Positions 44,901-57,240 of a DNA stretch of 64,000 bases are shown piece after piece. The stretch is from assembly GCA_007026445.1 (NCBI GenBank), contig VDMD01000024.1:62001-126000 (forward strand). The letters run 5' to 3'. Made by a program: the position numbers and the translations under genes. Position 1 is the first letter of the stretch. Each line of letters starts with the position of its first letter. Source of the stretch: Schizophyllum amplum. Lineage: Eukaryota; Basidiomycota; Agaricomycetes; Agaricales; Schizophyllaceae. The notes under the pieces were generated by a model. That model worked only from the letters and a program-made list of their open reading frames with translations, did no database searches and was not told where the DNA came from.

Positions 44901-46935
44901 GCACCGTGAATCCTGCTCGTTAGTCAAAGCCGAGGAGGAACGCCTGCAGCAAGTTCAGCGCCAGGAGGCAGAGGCTCGGGCTGCGGAGGACGCCGCCAAG
45001 CGTCAGGCGGAGGCGCTTCAAGAGCAAGAGGAGGCAGCGACAACGCGAAGCAGAGGATCTGATCGCCCAGGAACAAGAGCGTCGCTCGGCCGAAGAAGAT
45101 GCTCGCCGCCGCCGCGAGGAGGAGGAAGCTCGCGCTCGGCAAGAGGACTTGGCGCGATTGGAGGCCGAGAGTCGCAAGCGCATCGAGGAGGACATCAAGC
45201 GCATGGAGGAGGAGGCTCGGTTGCGCATGGCAGAGGACGCGAAGAAGATCCTTGAAGAGGCGCTTCAGCGAGCTGCTCAGGAAGCCCAGCAAGGAGGAGG
45301 AGGCGAAGGTGGAGGCGAAGCGCCGGGAAGCCGAACTCCAGCGCCGCGAGGAGGAGCTACGCGTGCGCGAGGAGCAGATCCGTCGCAGGGAGGAGGAGCG
45401 ACAGAGAGAGGAGGAACAAAGGCGCAAAGAGGGCAGCAGAGGCTGAAGGAGGAGCAGCAAAGGCGGAAGGAGGAGCAGCAGAGGCAAAGAAAGGAGGAGG
45501 AGGAAAAGAAGGCGCAGGAGGAGCGTGAGCGGCTTCGAGTGAAGGCAGAGGCGGAGAAGACAAGGAAGCTGGAGGCCGAGCGGAAGCGGGAAGAGACGCG
45601 GAAGCGTCGGGAGACGGAGAAGAAGGAGAAGGAGGAACGGGATCGAGAGGCGCTGAGGAAACGTCGGGACGACGAGAGGAGGCAGCGTGAGGAACGAGAG
45701 AGGGAGGCGAAGGAGAAGGAGGAGCGGGAGACAGAGGAACGGGAGGGAGGAACGGGAACAGGAGGAGCGAGCAGCACGTGAGCGGGAGGAACAGGAGAAG
45801 CGGGGAGGAGGAGCGTGAGGCCGAGGAGGAGCGGAAGCGTGAAGAGCAGTCACGTCTTGATGAGGAGGAGGCCCGCCGTCTACAGGAGGAGGAGCTGCAA
45901 GCTGAGAGCCGTCGACTGGAAGAGACCCGGATCCGGCAACAGGTTGAGCGCGAACGCGAGGAGCGGATGAAAGAGGAGCGGCAGAAGGAGGAAGCGCGCA
46001 AGAAGGCCGACGAACGGCGCCGTCGCGATGAAGAAGATAACAAGCGGCGGGGGGCTTTCCTACGGCAGCAGGAGCAGGAACGGCGTCGCCAAGCGGACAT
46101 CGAACAACGCCGTCGAGCAGAACAGCAACAGCGGACTCGCGCTGACAGCACTGCTACAGACAGTAGCTGGGGCGGTTCCTCCGGCTCTACGTCGTCTGCG
46201 TGGGGCGGATCGCGATTCTCCACATCAAGTGCGTCGTCGGCAACAAGCAACGCATCCTCCAGTTGGGGCAGCGGACGAACCAGCAAGCCAGCGCCGTCTC
46301 CTCGCACGACAGCTACGCCACGACCTAGTCCAGCCACAGGTCGTACTCCAACAGCTGCAGGGTCACCGATGGACGAAACCGAGTGGGCGCGTCGTCAGGA
46401 AGAGTACGCGCGTAGGCAGCAAGAGCAGTTCAGCGAGAGCAGGAGCGCCTCGAACGCGAACGATTCACTCGTGACCAGGCGCGGGACTCTCGAATGCTCA
46501 CCAAGGACGACGTACACCCGTCTTTTCGCTCGCCATGAGGAGATGTGGCAAGCGCTGCAGAAGGCGGAGCGTCTCTTGTGGACATCCTTCCCCTGGCCCC
46601 TCATCAAACAGCCAGCGACCCCGGAGGACATCACGACGAACGCGATAGACGCTTACATCCTCTCGCCGTATTATCCTGAGAAGGAGAAGGATAAGAATCG
46701 CTCGCAACGGGATCGCATCAAGGAGCACATACGACGGTGGCATCCCGACCGCTTCGACACGAAGCTGCTGCCGAGGGTTACCGAGGCAGATAGAGAGAAT
46801 GTGAAGGACGGCGCCGGGGCAGTGGTACGAGGGCTGAATGACTTGCTGAGGCGGGCGAACACCCCAACCCTTTTGATTGACGCGACTGCGATTCGCTCAG
46901 GGCAAATATTGGTTACTTTCATGGATCTAGTCTGA
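41935..46935 (+). CDS. Long coiled-coil protein with J-like C-terminal domain, frame-disrupted
   Basis: ATG 41935 (MSYVASHPVPFSA), then a likely 46-bp intron 41973-42018, then RHNPNPSLEFEPDENFKNDLRARIHENLREMAENA. A disordered Ser/Pro/Arg-rich middle (about 42400-44300) follows. Next is about 1.9 kb of purine-rich DNA encoding an almost unbroken Glu/Arg/Lys/Gln coiled coil (about 44290-46130), a Ser/Thr-rich linker, and a C-terminal domain with RIKEHIRRWHPDRFDTKLLPRV (about 46717). The HPD in that helix and the following VVRGLNDLLRR resemble the J-like end of NFKBIL1-type proteins. The coiled coil jumps between the three frames at several points (about 44470, 44640, 44835, 45060, 45290, 45440, 45745, 45798), mostly at short G or A runs. 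Assembly error or pseudogenisation are both possible; I favour error because each jump restores the same heptad-rich composition. Ends TGA 46933-46935. Confidence 0.6.
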
Positions 46936-47699
46936 CATTTCTCAACATCTGCCTATGTATGTATCATCTCATCTTATACACTTTTTGTAGTCTCTATATA
47001 CACTGTATCTGTATCGTCCGCGCACTGTTGTACACCCATTCATTCCTCGGTGGTTCGTGCGAATGCCAAACGAAGAGGTGAGGGCTCAACTCAATTGAAC
47101 TCTGATGGTCCAAGCCGAATCTTGTGTGCGCAAATTTATCCAATGCTCGCGCTGCAGCCATCGCCACGTCGGTTCTCCTGGCTTTTGGAGTTGTGTTTCT
47201 GCTTCCGTGTCCAAGATCGACGGAAGTATGAACTCATAGGCGCCATCGACATTGCATTACCTACTCCATTGGGGTCGGTGTGGACATCACGTCCTACAAG
47301 TCTTCCATCCTGCGATGTTTTGGATCAGCAACCTGTCTCGCATCACAATTTCTGTCTTGTGCATGTCATGTATTGGAGAGGACAAAACCCGCAGAGCGAT
47401 CGCGTGCCCTGCACGAATACCAATGCTATTCTGCTATCTAGCCGGACATCGACGCACGATCGTCCCCGTACGCCTACGGCAGACCATATCTTCTGGACTC
47501 TGCAAAATGCCTCAGTCTCGCGCCACAATGCGGCAAAATCGATTATCTCACCATCTTGGCAGTCCATGCCTCCTCCTCCATTCCCCTGCTCCCCTTACAT
47601 CCTACTCTTCCTACTTATGCCCTCTCACCGTTCTTGGCACATACCTGCATCGCATTAGCTCTCACCACCCACACAGCCCCAAACAAGCAAACAAACGAC
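46936..47699. other. Convergent intergenic region, nothing recognised
   Basis: Lies between the 3' ends of the coiled-coil gene (+) and the aldo/keto reductase (-). Open frames on the plus strand (for example 47050-47658) have no domain and are probably spurious. Confidence 0.5.
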
Positions 47700-49376
47700 T
47701 TACAATTCCTCCAGGAACACCATCTCCTCCTCGTTCAACTCCACACCCCCCGCCGCCGCCGCGTCCTCCATCCTCTTCACCGAATTCAGCCCCGCAATCG
47801 GGCTGCTCACCTTCGCCTCAATCCACGCTAGCGCGACCTGCGCCATCGTCGCGTTCTTGCGTTCTGCCAGTTGTGCCACGCGTGCGATGATCTCTTTATC
47901 CTCCTTCGTCACGGGCAGCTCCCATGGCATGCCTTTTGTTGTCTCGGTGCGCAGGGTGTTCTCACCGTGCGGGCGCGCTAACAATCCTGATCACGATGTC
48001 GTCAATGACACGTCCAAAATTCGGCACATCGACCTCTACGTACCTCCAGCCAACGGGGACCACGGAATCAGGCCGATACCATGATACCTGCAGTACGGGT
48101 ACATCTCGCGCTCCTGAGACATCATTGATCCTCCTACTCAGTTTATTTGATGAGACGGGCCAGAAAGTACGCACCTCCTCGCGATACAAAAGCGAATACT
48201 CGCTCTGCATGCTCACAAACTTCGTCCACCCATGACGCTCGGTGACCTCGTTCATCATCGCGAACTGCCAGCAGCGCATCGAGCTCGCCCCGATGTAGCG
48301 GACCTATGCATGAGGAACGTCAGCGTCCTCTTCAACATGTCCTTTCCGCCAAGTCCCACTTTCGAACAACATCGAGCATCCATGATAGAGTAGCCCACTC
48401 ACCTTCCCCGCTCGTACCAAGTCATGCAACGCCCGCATCGTCTCCTCTACCGGCACACTCTCATCGAACCGATGAATCTGAAGTAGGTCGATATACGTCG
48501 TACCCAGCCGCCTCAACGACGCGTCTACTGCGTTGAATATTGCCGCGCGAGACAGGCCGTGTTGGTTCACGTAGTCGCGCGAATCGCCGAGGGCGGGGTC
48601 GCGCCAGAGGTTGTCCTGGGCGCGTTTGCCGACGAGGTCTGTACGCAAGAAATGTAATCATGAATCGGCGGGGACTGATAGGCGAGGAGGGAGCACGAGG
48701 TGACAATGAAGGCACACGAGTATGTGATGAAGGAACACGAGAGTAGAAGAACAGATGCTCACTGTAGCACTTCGTCGCAATGATGATCTCTTCGCGCGGG
48801 ATGTTATACTAGACCGTCAGTCAGTGTCGTTCAATCCAACTCCTCTCTCCTCCCTTCCCATCCCCTCCCAGGACCCATTTACCCCTCAGGCTCCCCCTTC
48901 CCGCTCCCATTCACCCCAGCTCATCGCACCCACTCTCTCTCATCGCCCGCGAGACAACAACAAACCAACACTCACCTCCCTCACAAATCTGCCCACAATC
49001 TCTTCCGACGCGCCCGCCGAGTACACGTTCGCCGTGTCGATGGTGTTGATCCCGCGGTCCCATGCCGCCTTCAGGATTGGCAGCGCCTCGTCCGCTTCCA
49101 GGACCCATTTCTAGGCAAACGTGATAAGTATTGTGGTAGACGAGTTGTTAGCTGCGGATGACCAGTAAAGGATATACACGAAAGCTACTCACCCCCATGC
49201 CTTGCTCCCGTAGCTCATCGCGCCTATCTAAGACGACGAGCAGATAGTCCAATCATCAATGAGAAGTACTGCTAGTCTCGACCTAGCCTGAATCCTAGCG
49301 CGACTTACCACAGGGACAGAGATACGCAGGCCCGACTTGCCCAGTTGGCGGTACTCTACGGGCGCTGGGTGTCCGA
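47700..49376 (-). CDS. Aldo/keto reductase, NADPH-dependent
   Basis: Cytosolic oxidoreductase of the aldo/keto reductase superfamily reducing aldehydes or ketones. On the minus strand it begins near [16 protein letters not shown] (about 49360), with later blocks [23 protein letters not shown] (about 49050; Asp and Tyr of the catalytic tetrad), [12 protein letters not shown] (about 48800; Lys), [21 protein letters not shown] (about 48500; His) and [15 protein letters not shown] (about 48220). The C-terminus is [21 protein letters not shown] to FLEEL at stop 47700-47702. All four tetrad residues are present. At least five introns of 50-100 bp. The first exon and start codon are unclear because no in-frame ATG directly precedes VEYRQLG. 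The pattern resembles aryl-alcohol-dehydrogenase-type or versiconal-reductase-type AKRs; the substrate is unknown. Confidence 0.85.
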
Positions 49377-49715
49377 CATCTCTGCTCTGACGATGGTAGA
49401 GAATCAAAGGGAATGTTCGCCGGGGATAGGGTGACTGTATCAGGAAGTCCTTTGTTTGTCGTTACCGGAAATAGAAGGATTGGCGCGTATAGCCCGGCAA
49501 GAGCATCGGAAAGACATAATCAACATCCATACAGATAGTAGGGTATTACAACACACATCCGATTGACACCAAAACCCAGAAGAGGTATATGAACAGCAAG
49601 GACAGATCAGACGTCCAGAAGTTCTGTGCACCGTCCGTTACAATGAATCAGAGGCCCATTGGAAGTATCCATTGAAGCGTCGTTCAAACGTCATGAGAGG
49701 CGACTCCAGTGGACC

Positions 49716-50606
49716 CTAGAAAATCGCGCGCACCAGCCCCCACCAATAGCCGCACCTGTTCCATAATCCCGTCGTTAGCTGATTCGTGTTCGTAAGGCTC
49801 TATACGGCAAACGCACCAGCACCAAACCCGACACCGCCCGCCGCGGAGTGCGCCATCTGAAAACGGGCATTTAGCCAACGATATCGAGCGCCAGGTGGCT
49901 GAAGATCCATACGCACCGTATTCCCATACTTCCCAAACTTGCTCTTCTTCTGCTCCTGCCCCGCATCCTGCTGCAGCCCCACCGAGTTGACACTGCCTGC
50001 GCCAGGCGGCTGGTCGTGCGACGACGCGGCAAACGATTTGTATGCCGGCTTCTCCTTCGTGCCCGCATACGCTGGGGGCAGCGAACGCGCGGTCGTGGCA
50101 GGGGGTGACCTTTGCCGGGTATGCGGTCTCGATCTTCTCAACGTAGCTCGACGGGAACAGCGCCTGCTTCCCGTTCACCTTGCCCGTCCACCAGTCCGGG
50201 TTCGTCTCCTCCACGATGTCGATCACGTCGCCCGCGGAGAACGAGAGGTCATCGGGTTCCTAAAAGCCAGTGTTAGGATGGCACGCAGGTAAGTAGAAGA
50301 TGCATGATTGGTGACGCACACTGCCATTCTCATTATACGCCCACTTCGCGCGCGCCTGGACGGGGGCCGGCTGCGCCGATCGTGGAGGCGGGGACGCGGG
50401 GCGCTGGCGCTGGCGGCGTGCACGAGGGGTAGGGGTGGAAGTTGCCAGGACGCGGACGGGGAAGCTTGGTTTAGACGCTGAAGAAGGAGCGACGCGTCCG
50501 CCGGCACTAGGTAGTTCTGCGAAATGAGAAAGTTCACATCCTGTTCGACGCGAGAGACGACATGGGCGAGAAGTGCAGCGGCTTGGGGGTTGGAGGGGGG
50601 GACCAT
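49716..50606 (-). CDS. SH3-domain protein of the Lsb1/Pin3 type
   Basis: The start at 50606 gives MVPPSNPQAAALLAHVVSRVEQDVNFL, then a Pro/Ala-rich linker. One SH3 domain follows (about 50355-50130): ARAKWAYNENGS, PDDLSFSAGDVIDIVEE, DWWTGKVNGKQALFPSSYVEKIE, with the ALYDY-type, WW and SSYV positions intact. The tail QQDAGQEQKKSKFGKYGNT, MAHSAAGGVGFGAGA and a final GLVRAIF (stop 49716-49718) matches the C-terminal signature of fungal Lsb1/Pin3-like adaptors, which bind the WASP homologue Las17 at actin patches. Two frame changes are seen: one in the linker, and one just after the SH3 domain at a run of five bases (50101-50105), where one base fewer gives a continuous frame. Function is inferred from architecture. 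Confidence 0.8.
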
Positions 50607-51257
50607 GATGGAGAAAAGGGTCAAACGGTACTGACCAGATCGTACTCATATAGCTGATCAGTGATACACACTCACCTCCTGGATCTCAAACGGTTCCGCG
50701 TTGACTCACTCACGGGACGGGACCCGAACATTGTTTGCACCGCCACATATGTACGGTGATCAATCTGGTTCGGACCGCCTTACATAGTGAAGTTCAAGTT
50801 CGATCTTGATATAATCCACCCAGCGCTCTCGCATTACACCATCCAAAGACTTCAGCCGATCCAGAAAGCAAGCCAAAATCAAAAACACTGATCTATGTCT
50901 GGTACAGTAGGATATCGAGACGAGTCCACGCACATAGCATACCGGCAGGTCCTGCGCACGTAGCGTACGAATGACCAGTTGAGGTGGCTGGTAGCGTGCA
51001 GAATCTGCGCGTACAACGTAAAAAATGAAAGGGCGTAAAATCAAGCAAAATAACGAATAAACGTTAGCCGTACGGGTCGTCAAAGGTCGTAAAAGGAGAA
51101 AGGCGGCCAATGCGAGGGAAGAAGTGACAGGTCGTCGCGAAGGAGGAAGAGACGGAGTAAAAGTGTAGGTGGCGCGGTATATGTGGAACCCAAAAGGGAT
51201 ATGAATGACTGAGATCGGATACCAATCACGGAAAGATCACTGAGCACGCCGGCTGTC
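50607..51257. other. Intergenic region, nothing recognised
   Basis: Upstream of the SH3 gene and downstream of the LIM gene (both minus strand). A 116-codon minus-strand frame (50760-51110) has no recognisable domain. Confidence 0.5.
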
Positions 51258-52538
51258 TTAACCACCCGCTTTGCCCAAAAGCGCATACCCTCTGCCTGCT
51301 GGACCGTGTAACTGGAGGAGGTATTAGAATTTCCCAGAGAGGCGGATTGATTTGATGTAGGGGCAGATAAAAAATTACCAGAGGAGCAATGGTGTGTGCC
51401 GGGAAGGATAGAGCAATAGTCGACTCACCTTGCTGTAGCACCTCACGCAGACAATTTCACCGTCGTGGTCGCGAATCTTGGACGAGTCGAGCGACGTGGA
51501 GCATGAGAAGCATCTATAGAGCATACCGGTCAGACACCGGATCGGTAGCGACGTGGGGGTATGTACACACCTCAGACACCCTTTATGATACGTCCGCGAC
51601 GCCGCGCGCACCTGCTCCGCAAAGTACACGCTTTTCCCGCACCGCGGACACTGTGGGTTCGCAGAAGGCGTCCATTTGTTGCCCGTCGGTGTTGCGCGCA
51701 GGCCTGCCCCGGTCATCTGCGAGGTCACCCCGCCCAAAGAGCGTGTGGGCGACATCGGCGGTGAACCGAACGCCCGCGTAGGTGACACGGGTCGCGCAGC
51801 CACCCCAGTGTGTGTGCACGCACCGGCATCCCCGCCAGCCCGTCGTGCGCCCACCCAGCGCGGCGCCGTAGCGCGAGCCGGTCTGCGTATGCGTCAGCGG
51901 CTGCAGGACGGGGTCGGCAGCAAGTTCGGCTTCGATCGTGGGATGCATGTCGATATCGGCGGAGAGCGTGGCGCGGTGTAGGGGTGGGGGAAGAGGGCGG
52001 GTGCGCGCGGTGGACGATTCAGGGCGGGAGCTCGCCGATGATTCAGAGCGGTACAATTCAGGAATGGAGTACTCTTCGTCCTCGAGGATAGTGGGCGGAT
52101 TGTCGGGACCGGGGGAGGGAAGTGGGGCTGTGTTGTCGGTGGTTGAGCTTGAAGAGCCAGTATACGAGGGAGATAGTGGGCGGGACCCTTGCCGCTGTGG
52201 GAGGTTTGCTTGACGCAAGTCCTTGGTGCCGAACTCGCGGACGTGACACTGCTTGCAGTACGGTAGCCTGTCGTGCTCGAGGAGGGTGTACGAGTCAAGC
52301 TGTGTGGGGGGTCAGCGGCTCAACAACGAGACACAGATGGATGAAGCGTACCCGCTTGTCGCAACTCGTGCATTTGAGACAGCCCTTGTGGTAGAACTAG
52401 GGGGAGGGTTGGTGTTCTGGGTAATGTGGCAACGGCGGTTGTGATGCTCACTTGTCTCCCGGGCCCTATGATCTGCTCGGCGGCGTAGACGGACTTGGAG
52501 CATCTGGGACACTTTGGTGTGACACCGTACGAGTACAT
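51258..52538 (-). CDS. Two-LIM-domain protein
   Basis: On the minus strand ATG 52538 opens MYSYGVTPKCPRCSKSVYAAEQIIG, the start of LIM1, whose remaining ligands are in the next exons (YHKGCL, then CxxC, LEHDRLPYCKQCHVREFGTKD). A Ser/Pro-rich linker follows. LIM2 begins NPQCPRCGKSVYFAEQV (about 51660), continues TYHKGCLRC and FSCSTSLDSSKIRDHDGEIVCVRCYSK, and ends with LHGPAGRGYALLGKAGG at stop 51258-51260. Each LIM has the C-x2-C, H-x2-C, C-x2-C, C-x2-C pattern and binds two zinc ions. The layout resembles cysteine-rich-protein (CRP) type LIM scaffolds linked to the actin cytoskeleton. A frame change in the linker near a GGGG run (about 51826-51840) may be an indel or an unrecognised intron. 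Confidence 0.8.
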
Positions 52539-52808
52539 CGTTTACAGAGAATGCGATGGACGGCGGGGACGGAGGAGGGGTGCTAATTCAGTCGGTATGC
52601 GTTCGGTCACTAGTACGCGTTAGACGCTGAAGACGGAACTGAATCATCTATTTGCACGTGTTTATTCTGCAGTGCGTCGTCCCCATCGATTACAATTTGC
52701 AAGCCCATTATTTTTACACGTCGCCTTTTTTACTGCATCTCACTCTCTTCCTCCATCCCTCCAGCTCCCCCACCTTCTTCCTCTACCTCCACTCACTCCG
52801 CTCCCAAA
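52539..52808. promoter_or_regulatory. Divergent promoter between LIM gene and eIF5A
   Basis: 270 bp separate the two start codons, so both promoters must lie here or overlap the genes. The eIF5A side is strongly pyrimidine-rich (about 52730-52800), a usual feature of highly expressed fungal genes, and leads into caaaATG. No TATA box is evident. Confidence 0.5.
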
Positions 52809-53626
52809 ATGTCCGACGATGAGCAGCACAACCACCAGTTCGAGGAGGTGTGTCCGAGGGCGACGCGCGCGATGCGGGGAGGACTTTAGCTGATGGGTGA
52901 TCGTGTTCTGCCAGGCCAGCGCTGGGGCGTCCCTCACGTTCCCCATGCAGTGCTCTGCGCTGAGGAAGAACGGACACGTCGTCATCAAGGGTGAGTGTCG
53001 CTGTTGGGCGCGATCGGGCATTATGCGCGCGTCTGGTGGAAAACGGCGCTCATTCGATCGCGACAGGCCGCCCGTGCAAGATCGTTGACATGTCCACCTC
53101 CAAGACGGGCAAGCACGGTCACGCGAAGGTCCACCTGGTCGCCATCGACGTGAGTGCGGCCTGCGTTGCCTGATCTATCGCGTGCCGATCGCCGTCTGTT
53201 TGCAGATCTTCACCGCCAAGAAGATGGAGGATATCTCGCCGTCCACCCACAACATGGATGTCCCCCACGTCAAGCGTGACGAATACCAGCTTGTGAGTGG
53301 CTGTTGGTGCGCCCGCGTACAGCATGGCAGGGCCTGACCGGCGCTGTAGGTCAACATCGACGAGGGCTTCCTCAACTTGATGAACAACGACGGTGGCTCC
53401 AAGGACGATGTCAAGGTCCCCGAGGGCGACCTCGGCAAGGAGATTGAGACCGCGTTTGAGGACGGCAAGGATGTTCTTGTGACCATCGTCAGCGCGATGG
53501 GCGAGGAGCAGGTGAGTATCCGAGCTTTGCGATCTTCGGCGACCTTTCCGATCTTCGTGTAACACGCTAACGCTCGTATTTCAGGCGATCTCGTGGAAGG
53601 AGGCCCCCAAGGGTGCTGGTGCTTAG
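52809..53626 (+). CDS. Translation initiation factor eIF5A
   Basis: Hypusine-containing factor that assists elongation, termination and peptide bond formation at difficult sequences. Six exons, inferred from gt-ag borders: 52809-52847, 52915-52990, 53067-53149, 53206-53292, 53350-53511 and 53585-53626. The protein starts [13 protein letters not shown], passes through [21 protein letters not shown], and carries the invariant loop [19 protein letters not shown]. The lysine codon at 53111-53113 (in TGKHGHA) is the hypusination site. It ends [11 protein letters not shown] at TAG 53624-53626. Length of about 160 residues matches the family. The phase of every junction keeps the frame, so the gene looks intact. 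Identity is essentially certain. Confidence 0.97.
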
Positions 53627-54633
53627 ACGCTCCGCCTCGACCAGCGTCGCACCGTTGTATATGGATGAGGCGAGATTCGCGAGCAGGCATGTCGAGATTC
53701 GCGAGAAGGCATGTCCTCGTCGCTCTTCGTCCAGTGTACCGCGCATGTTAATCGGGAGACAGTTGTTGTATGTATCGTGTAATGTATTTCCGCCGCCTCG
53801 ATGTGTGAGTCGTGCGCCTTAGGAGTCGGTTTGAGGAGTCAGTGTGCGCCTCGCTGTCACTCCGCTGTATCAAGGTTTTCTCGTCGTCAAGCATAGCTAC
53901 TTCGCATCCTCTCCATCTCATTGTTCTTGTTGTGTAGTGAAAATTAGATTCTGGGTTGCCTATTCACTCATCGAGGGCTCGTTGAAGGATTTTCTACTTA
54001 CCCATTGTAGGTTGGGGCTCCGCGGCCGTTGAAGGCTTTGTAGAGGTTGTGTTGTATCTCTCTATCATATTCCATCGCCATACCACAGCCAAGTACCACC
54101 AGGCGTTGGGAATGTGAGAGCGCTGAATGGTTTTGGACTGTGGGTCCATCGGCGGATCCCACGCGCGTGAGAACTTGTGACCACGTGCGTACGGAACCAA
54201 TTTCGCTCCTCGAATTTCGAAATTCAGTATTCACGCGTCACGTTTGACCTTCACCAGCCTCGGGAGTCGGGACCTCCGCTAGCTTCACCCCATACGAACT
54301 GTCACTCGCATGCACTGGTCGATTGCTACATAAAATCAGATGCCTTGTCCAATGCCGATGCAAAGTTCTGGTAGTACATCCTGGCGGAATTCGAACTTAT
54401 CGAACATCGGAGCGCGTAGTATGAATAGCAACCGTCGCCCTCGAGTTCGAATATCGACTGCAGGATCGTCGACAATGCAGCAGCAGCGGTACCAGCTTAC
54501 TTACCACAACTCTCTCGCTCGGGAGCCACATCTTGTCCTCCATGCACCATGTCTCGGCCGCCTATGTCTGATCAATATCGTGCGCTCACCAGGATCGACG
54601 CCTGCAATTACTGCCGCAGGCATCCGCGCTTGA
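53627..54633. other. Intergenic region between eIF5A and the MFS gene
   Basis: No credible gene. Small frames on both strands lack domains. Contains the eIF5A 3' untranslated region and the upstream region of the transporter. Confidence 0.55.
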
Positions 54634-57116
54634 TGTCATGTCCTCCTCGAGCGGTGCCCCGGAATATCCACCGAACCCCAGGAGACTTACGCGGTGACGC
54701 TTCAGGACGATCGCGACGTGCAGCATGCACTCGCAAACCTCAAGGCTTTTCTTCGCGCCACCACTGGAACACTTCCTTCAGACGGGTACTTAGGTCTCAC
54801 TACGCCGTCTCTCGCACCGTTCTCATGTCCCTATTCCGCGACTCGACGGCGGGGCTTATTGTGTACTACGCATCGGGGCAGCGACTGTTGCAGCATACTG
54901 AAGACCGCGAACACTCTGATGTTCCCCAGAAGCTTCTCGATGCTAAGACCTCCGACGAGGATACACGCGCTGTTGACGAGAGGACGCGCACAGAACATGA
55001 CCCGGAACTCGCCTGCCCGACTACCGCTCCGATGAGACAACGCGTGTCCGACGAGGAGACCGTCGTGGGCGATCTCACAGATAGTGAGAAGGGCGAGACA
55101 AAGAAGCCTCAACAACGTCCCGACTCCCCAAACGCTCGACGGGCACGACCACGATCCCAATCTGGTTACATGGTACGGGCCGGACGATCCTGCAAAGTGC
55201 GTCTCCTTCTCACTGCATCTGTATACGCACTCATAGTCAATCAAATTAGCCCACTCAACTGGTCGGTAGCGAAGAAGAGCTTCGTCACCTTCGACCTCTG
55301 TTTCCTGACCTTCGCCGTATACGTTGGGTCTAGTATCTATAGTCCAGGAATTGATGGTGTGTCTATTTTGTAGCCTCGACCTATTGCCACAGTCACTGAT
55401 GTCCCTACAGACTTCGCACAGCAGTTTGGTACGAGTGTCACTGTCGCCACGCTTGGGATGACCTTGTTCGCCTTTGGCTACGGCATCGGACCCATGTTTC
55501 TCTCCCCACTGATCGAAGTCCCGCATATTGCGCGCAACCCGCCATACATGATTTCCCTGTTCATCTTCGTTGTCCTGCAAGTGCCCACTGTACTCGCCAC
55601 GAATGTCCCGGAATTTCTCGTACTGCGATTCCTTGCCGGGTTCTGGGGATCCGGTGAGTCTGGCAGTGACTCTCACGCAGAATGGGGTCTCCGTCGAGCG
55701 CGTTCGCTCATGTTATCTGTAGCCCCGCTCGCCACACCCGGTGGCAGCATCGCGGACATGTTCGCACCGAAGACGCGCGCCTACGCCATGGGCATGTGGG
55801 GTGCCGCCTCCGTTTGCGGTCCCGTGCTGGGGTACGCCATCCACTCAAGAACGATGTAATCCACGCTCATTCTCACCAGGCCACTCATTGGTGGTTTTGC
55901 CGCAGAAGCGCTCGGCTGGCGGTGGTCCCTCTGGCCGTTGTTGTTCCTCTCCGGCGGCACCCTCCTCATTCTCACATTTGTTCTCCCGGAGACGTCTGCG
56001 CATAACATACTATATCGCCGCAAGGAACGCTTGCGGCGGCGCACTGGGAACGATAGGTTGTACTCTGTTGGCGAGCGTACTTACTTGTAAGTACTCCTGG
56101 TATGATCAGGTCGCTGTGGGTGACATCATGATTAGTTGCCGACAGGAAGCTCAGCTATCTGCAAAGATGGCCGTTCCAACTGATGCTCACCGAGCCTATC
56201 GTCCTGTCACTGAACGTCTACATCGCTCTGATATACTCTATCCTGGTGCGTCCTGCTGTCATATAAGGAAGGATCTTCGCGCTCAATGTTGTTCTCAGTA
56301 CGTTTGGTTCGAGTCTTTTCCTCTCGTCTTCGAGGGTGTCTACGGCTTTAGCCTCGGCATAGAGGGAGTGGCTTATGTAGGCATCCTCGTCGGCGCTGTG
56401 GTCACCTATGCATGTTATTGCGTCTATGCGAAGCTCATCATGGAGAGTTTGTTTGAGCCGGATGAGCGAGGATGTGTGCGGATGATACCGGAGGATCGTC
56501 TGCCTCCGGCATTCGTTGGCTGCTGGTGCATTCCAATATGCATGGTGAGCGCGATGTTATGTGTCTGTGTTTTCTTTCCCTGTACACAATCACCAGTTTT
56601 TCTTCGGATGGACGTCAACCGCCAGTATTCATTGGATCGTACCTATCATTGGCTCGTCTTTCTTTCCCGCCGGGTCCTTCTTGCTTTTTCAGAGCGTGAT
56701 CAACTATCTGGTGTGTTGCCATGTTTTGTTCTTCCGTGTGCAGTTCTTCACGGTAATTGTTCCTTGCAGCCCGACTGCAATCCGGATTACGCGGCGTCTA
56801 TCCCGGTTGCGGGCAATGGACTCTTCCGTGCCATGGTCGGCGGCGCATTCCCGTTGTTCGCAAAAGCAATGTTCGAGAATCTGCAGAAGAAAAACGGGCC
56901 CATGGCGCTTCCGGTATCATGGGGATGTACACTTCGTGAGTACTGCCTGCCCCTTGATATGAGTGCGGTATATAGCTGCTGACTTCCCGCGCAGTTGGAT
57001 GCTTGTCGTTTGCTATGGGGCCGCTTCTGCACATATTTCGTAGGTATGGCCGTGTCATACGGAACAGTCAAGGTTTGCGCTTCATGACGATGAGATGTAG
57101 AGATACTATACTCTAA
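54634..57116 (+). CDS. Major facilitator superfamily transporter, DHA1 type
   Basis: Plasma-membrane proton antiporter of the 12-helix drug:H+ family. The acidic N-terminal tail leads to [17 protein letters not shown] and, after an intron (about 55198-55250), [22 protein letters not shown], the family's entry into TM1. Then [35 protein letters not shown] (about 55428), [16 protein letters not shown] (about 55607), [32 protein letters not shown] (about 55740), [18 protein letters not shown] (about 55882) and [14 protein letters not shown]. The C-terminal half includes [18 protein letters not shown] (about 56606), [12 protein letters not shown] and [10 protein letters not shown]. Stop TAA 57114-57116. 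The pattern is closest to polyamine/fluconazole-type exporters; the substrate is unknown. The start is uncertain because the N-terminal 400 bp change frame (for example near 54676). Converges on the amidohydrolase gene. Confidence 0.8.
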
Positions 57117-57240
57117 CTTAGAAACTTGGAGTGCTTTGCGTACTATTGCTAATTCGTGGTAGCTGGGACTTGCGCACGCTAGAGCATACGATTCCATCTT
57201 TCACAAGCCATACTATATATCGAACATAATCGGTGTGCTA

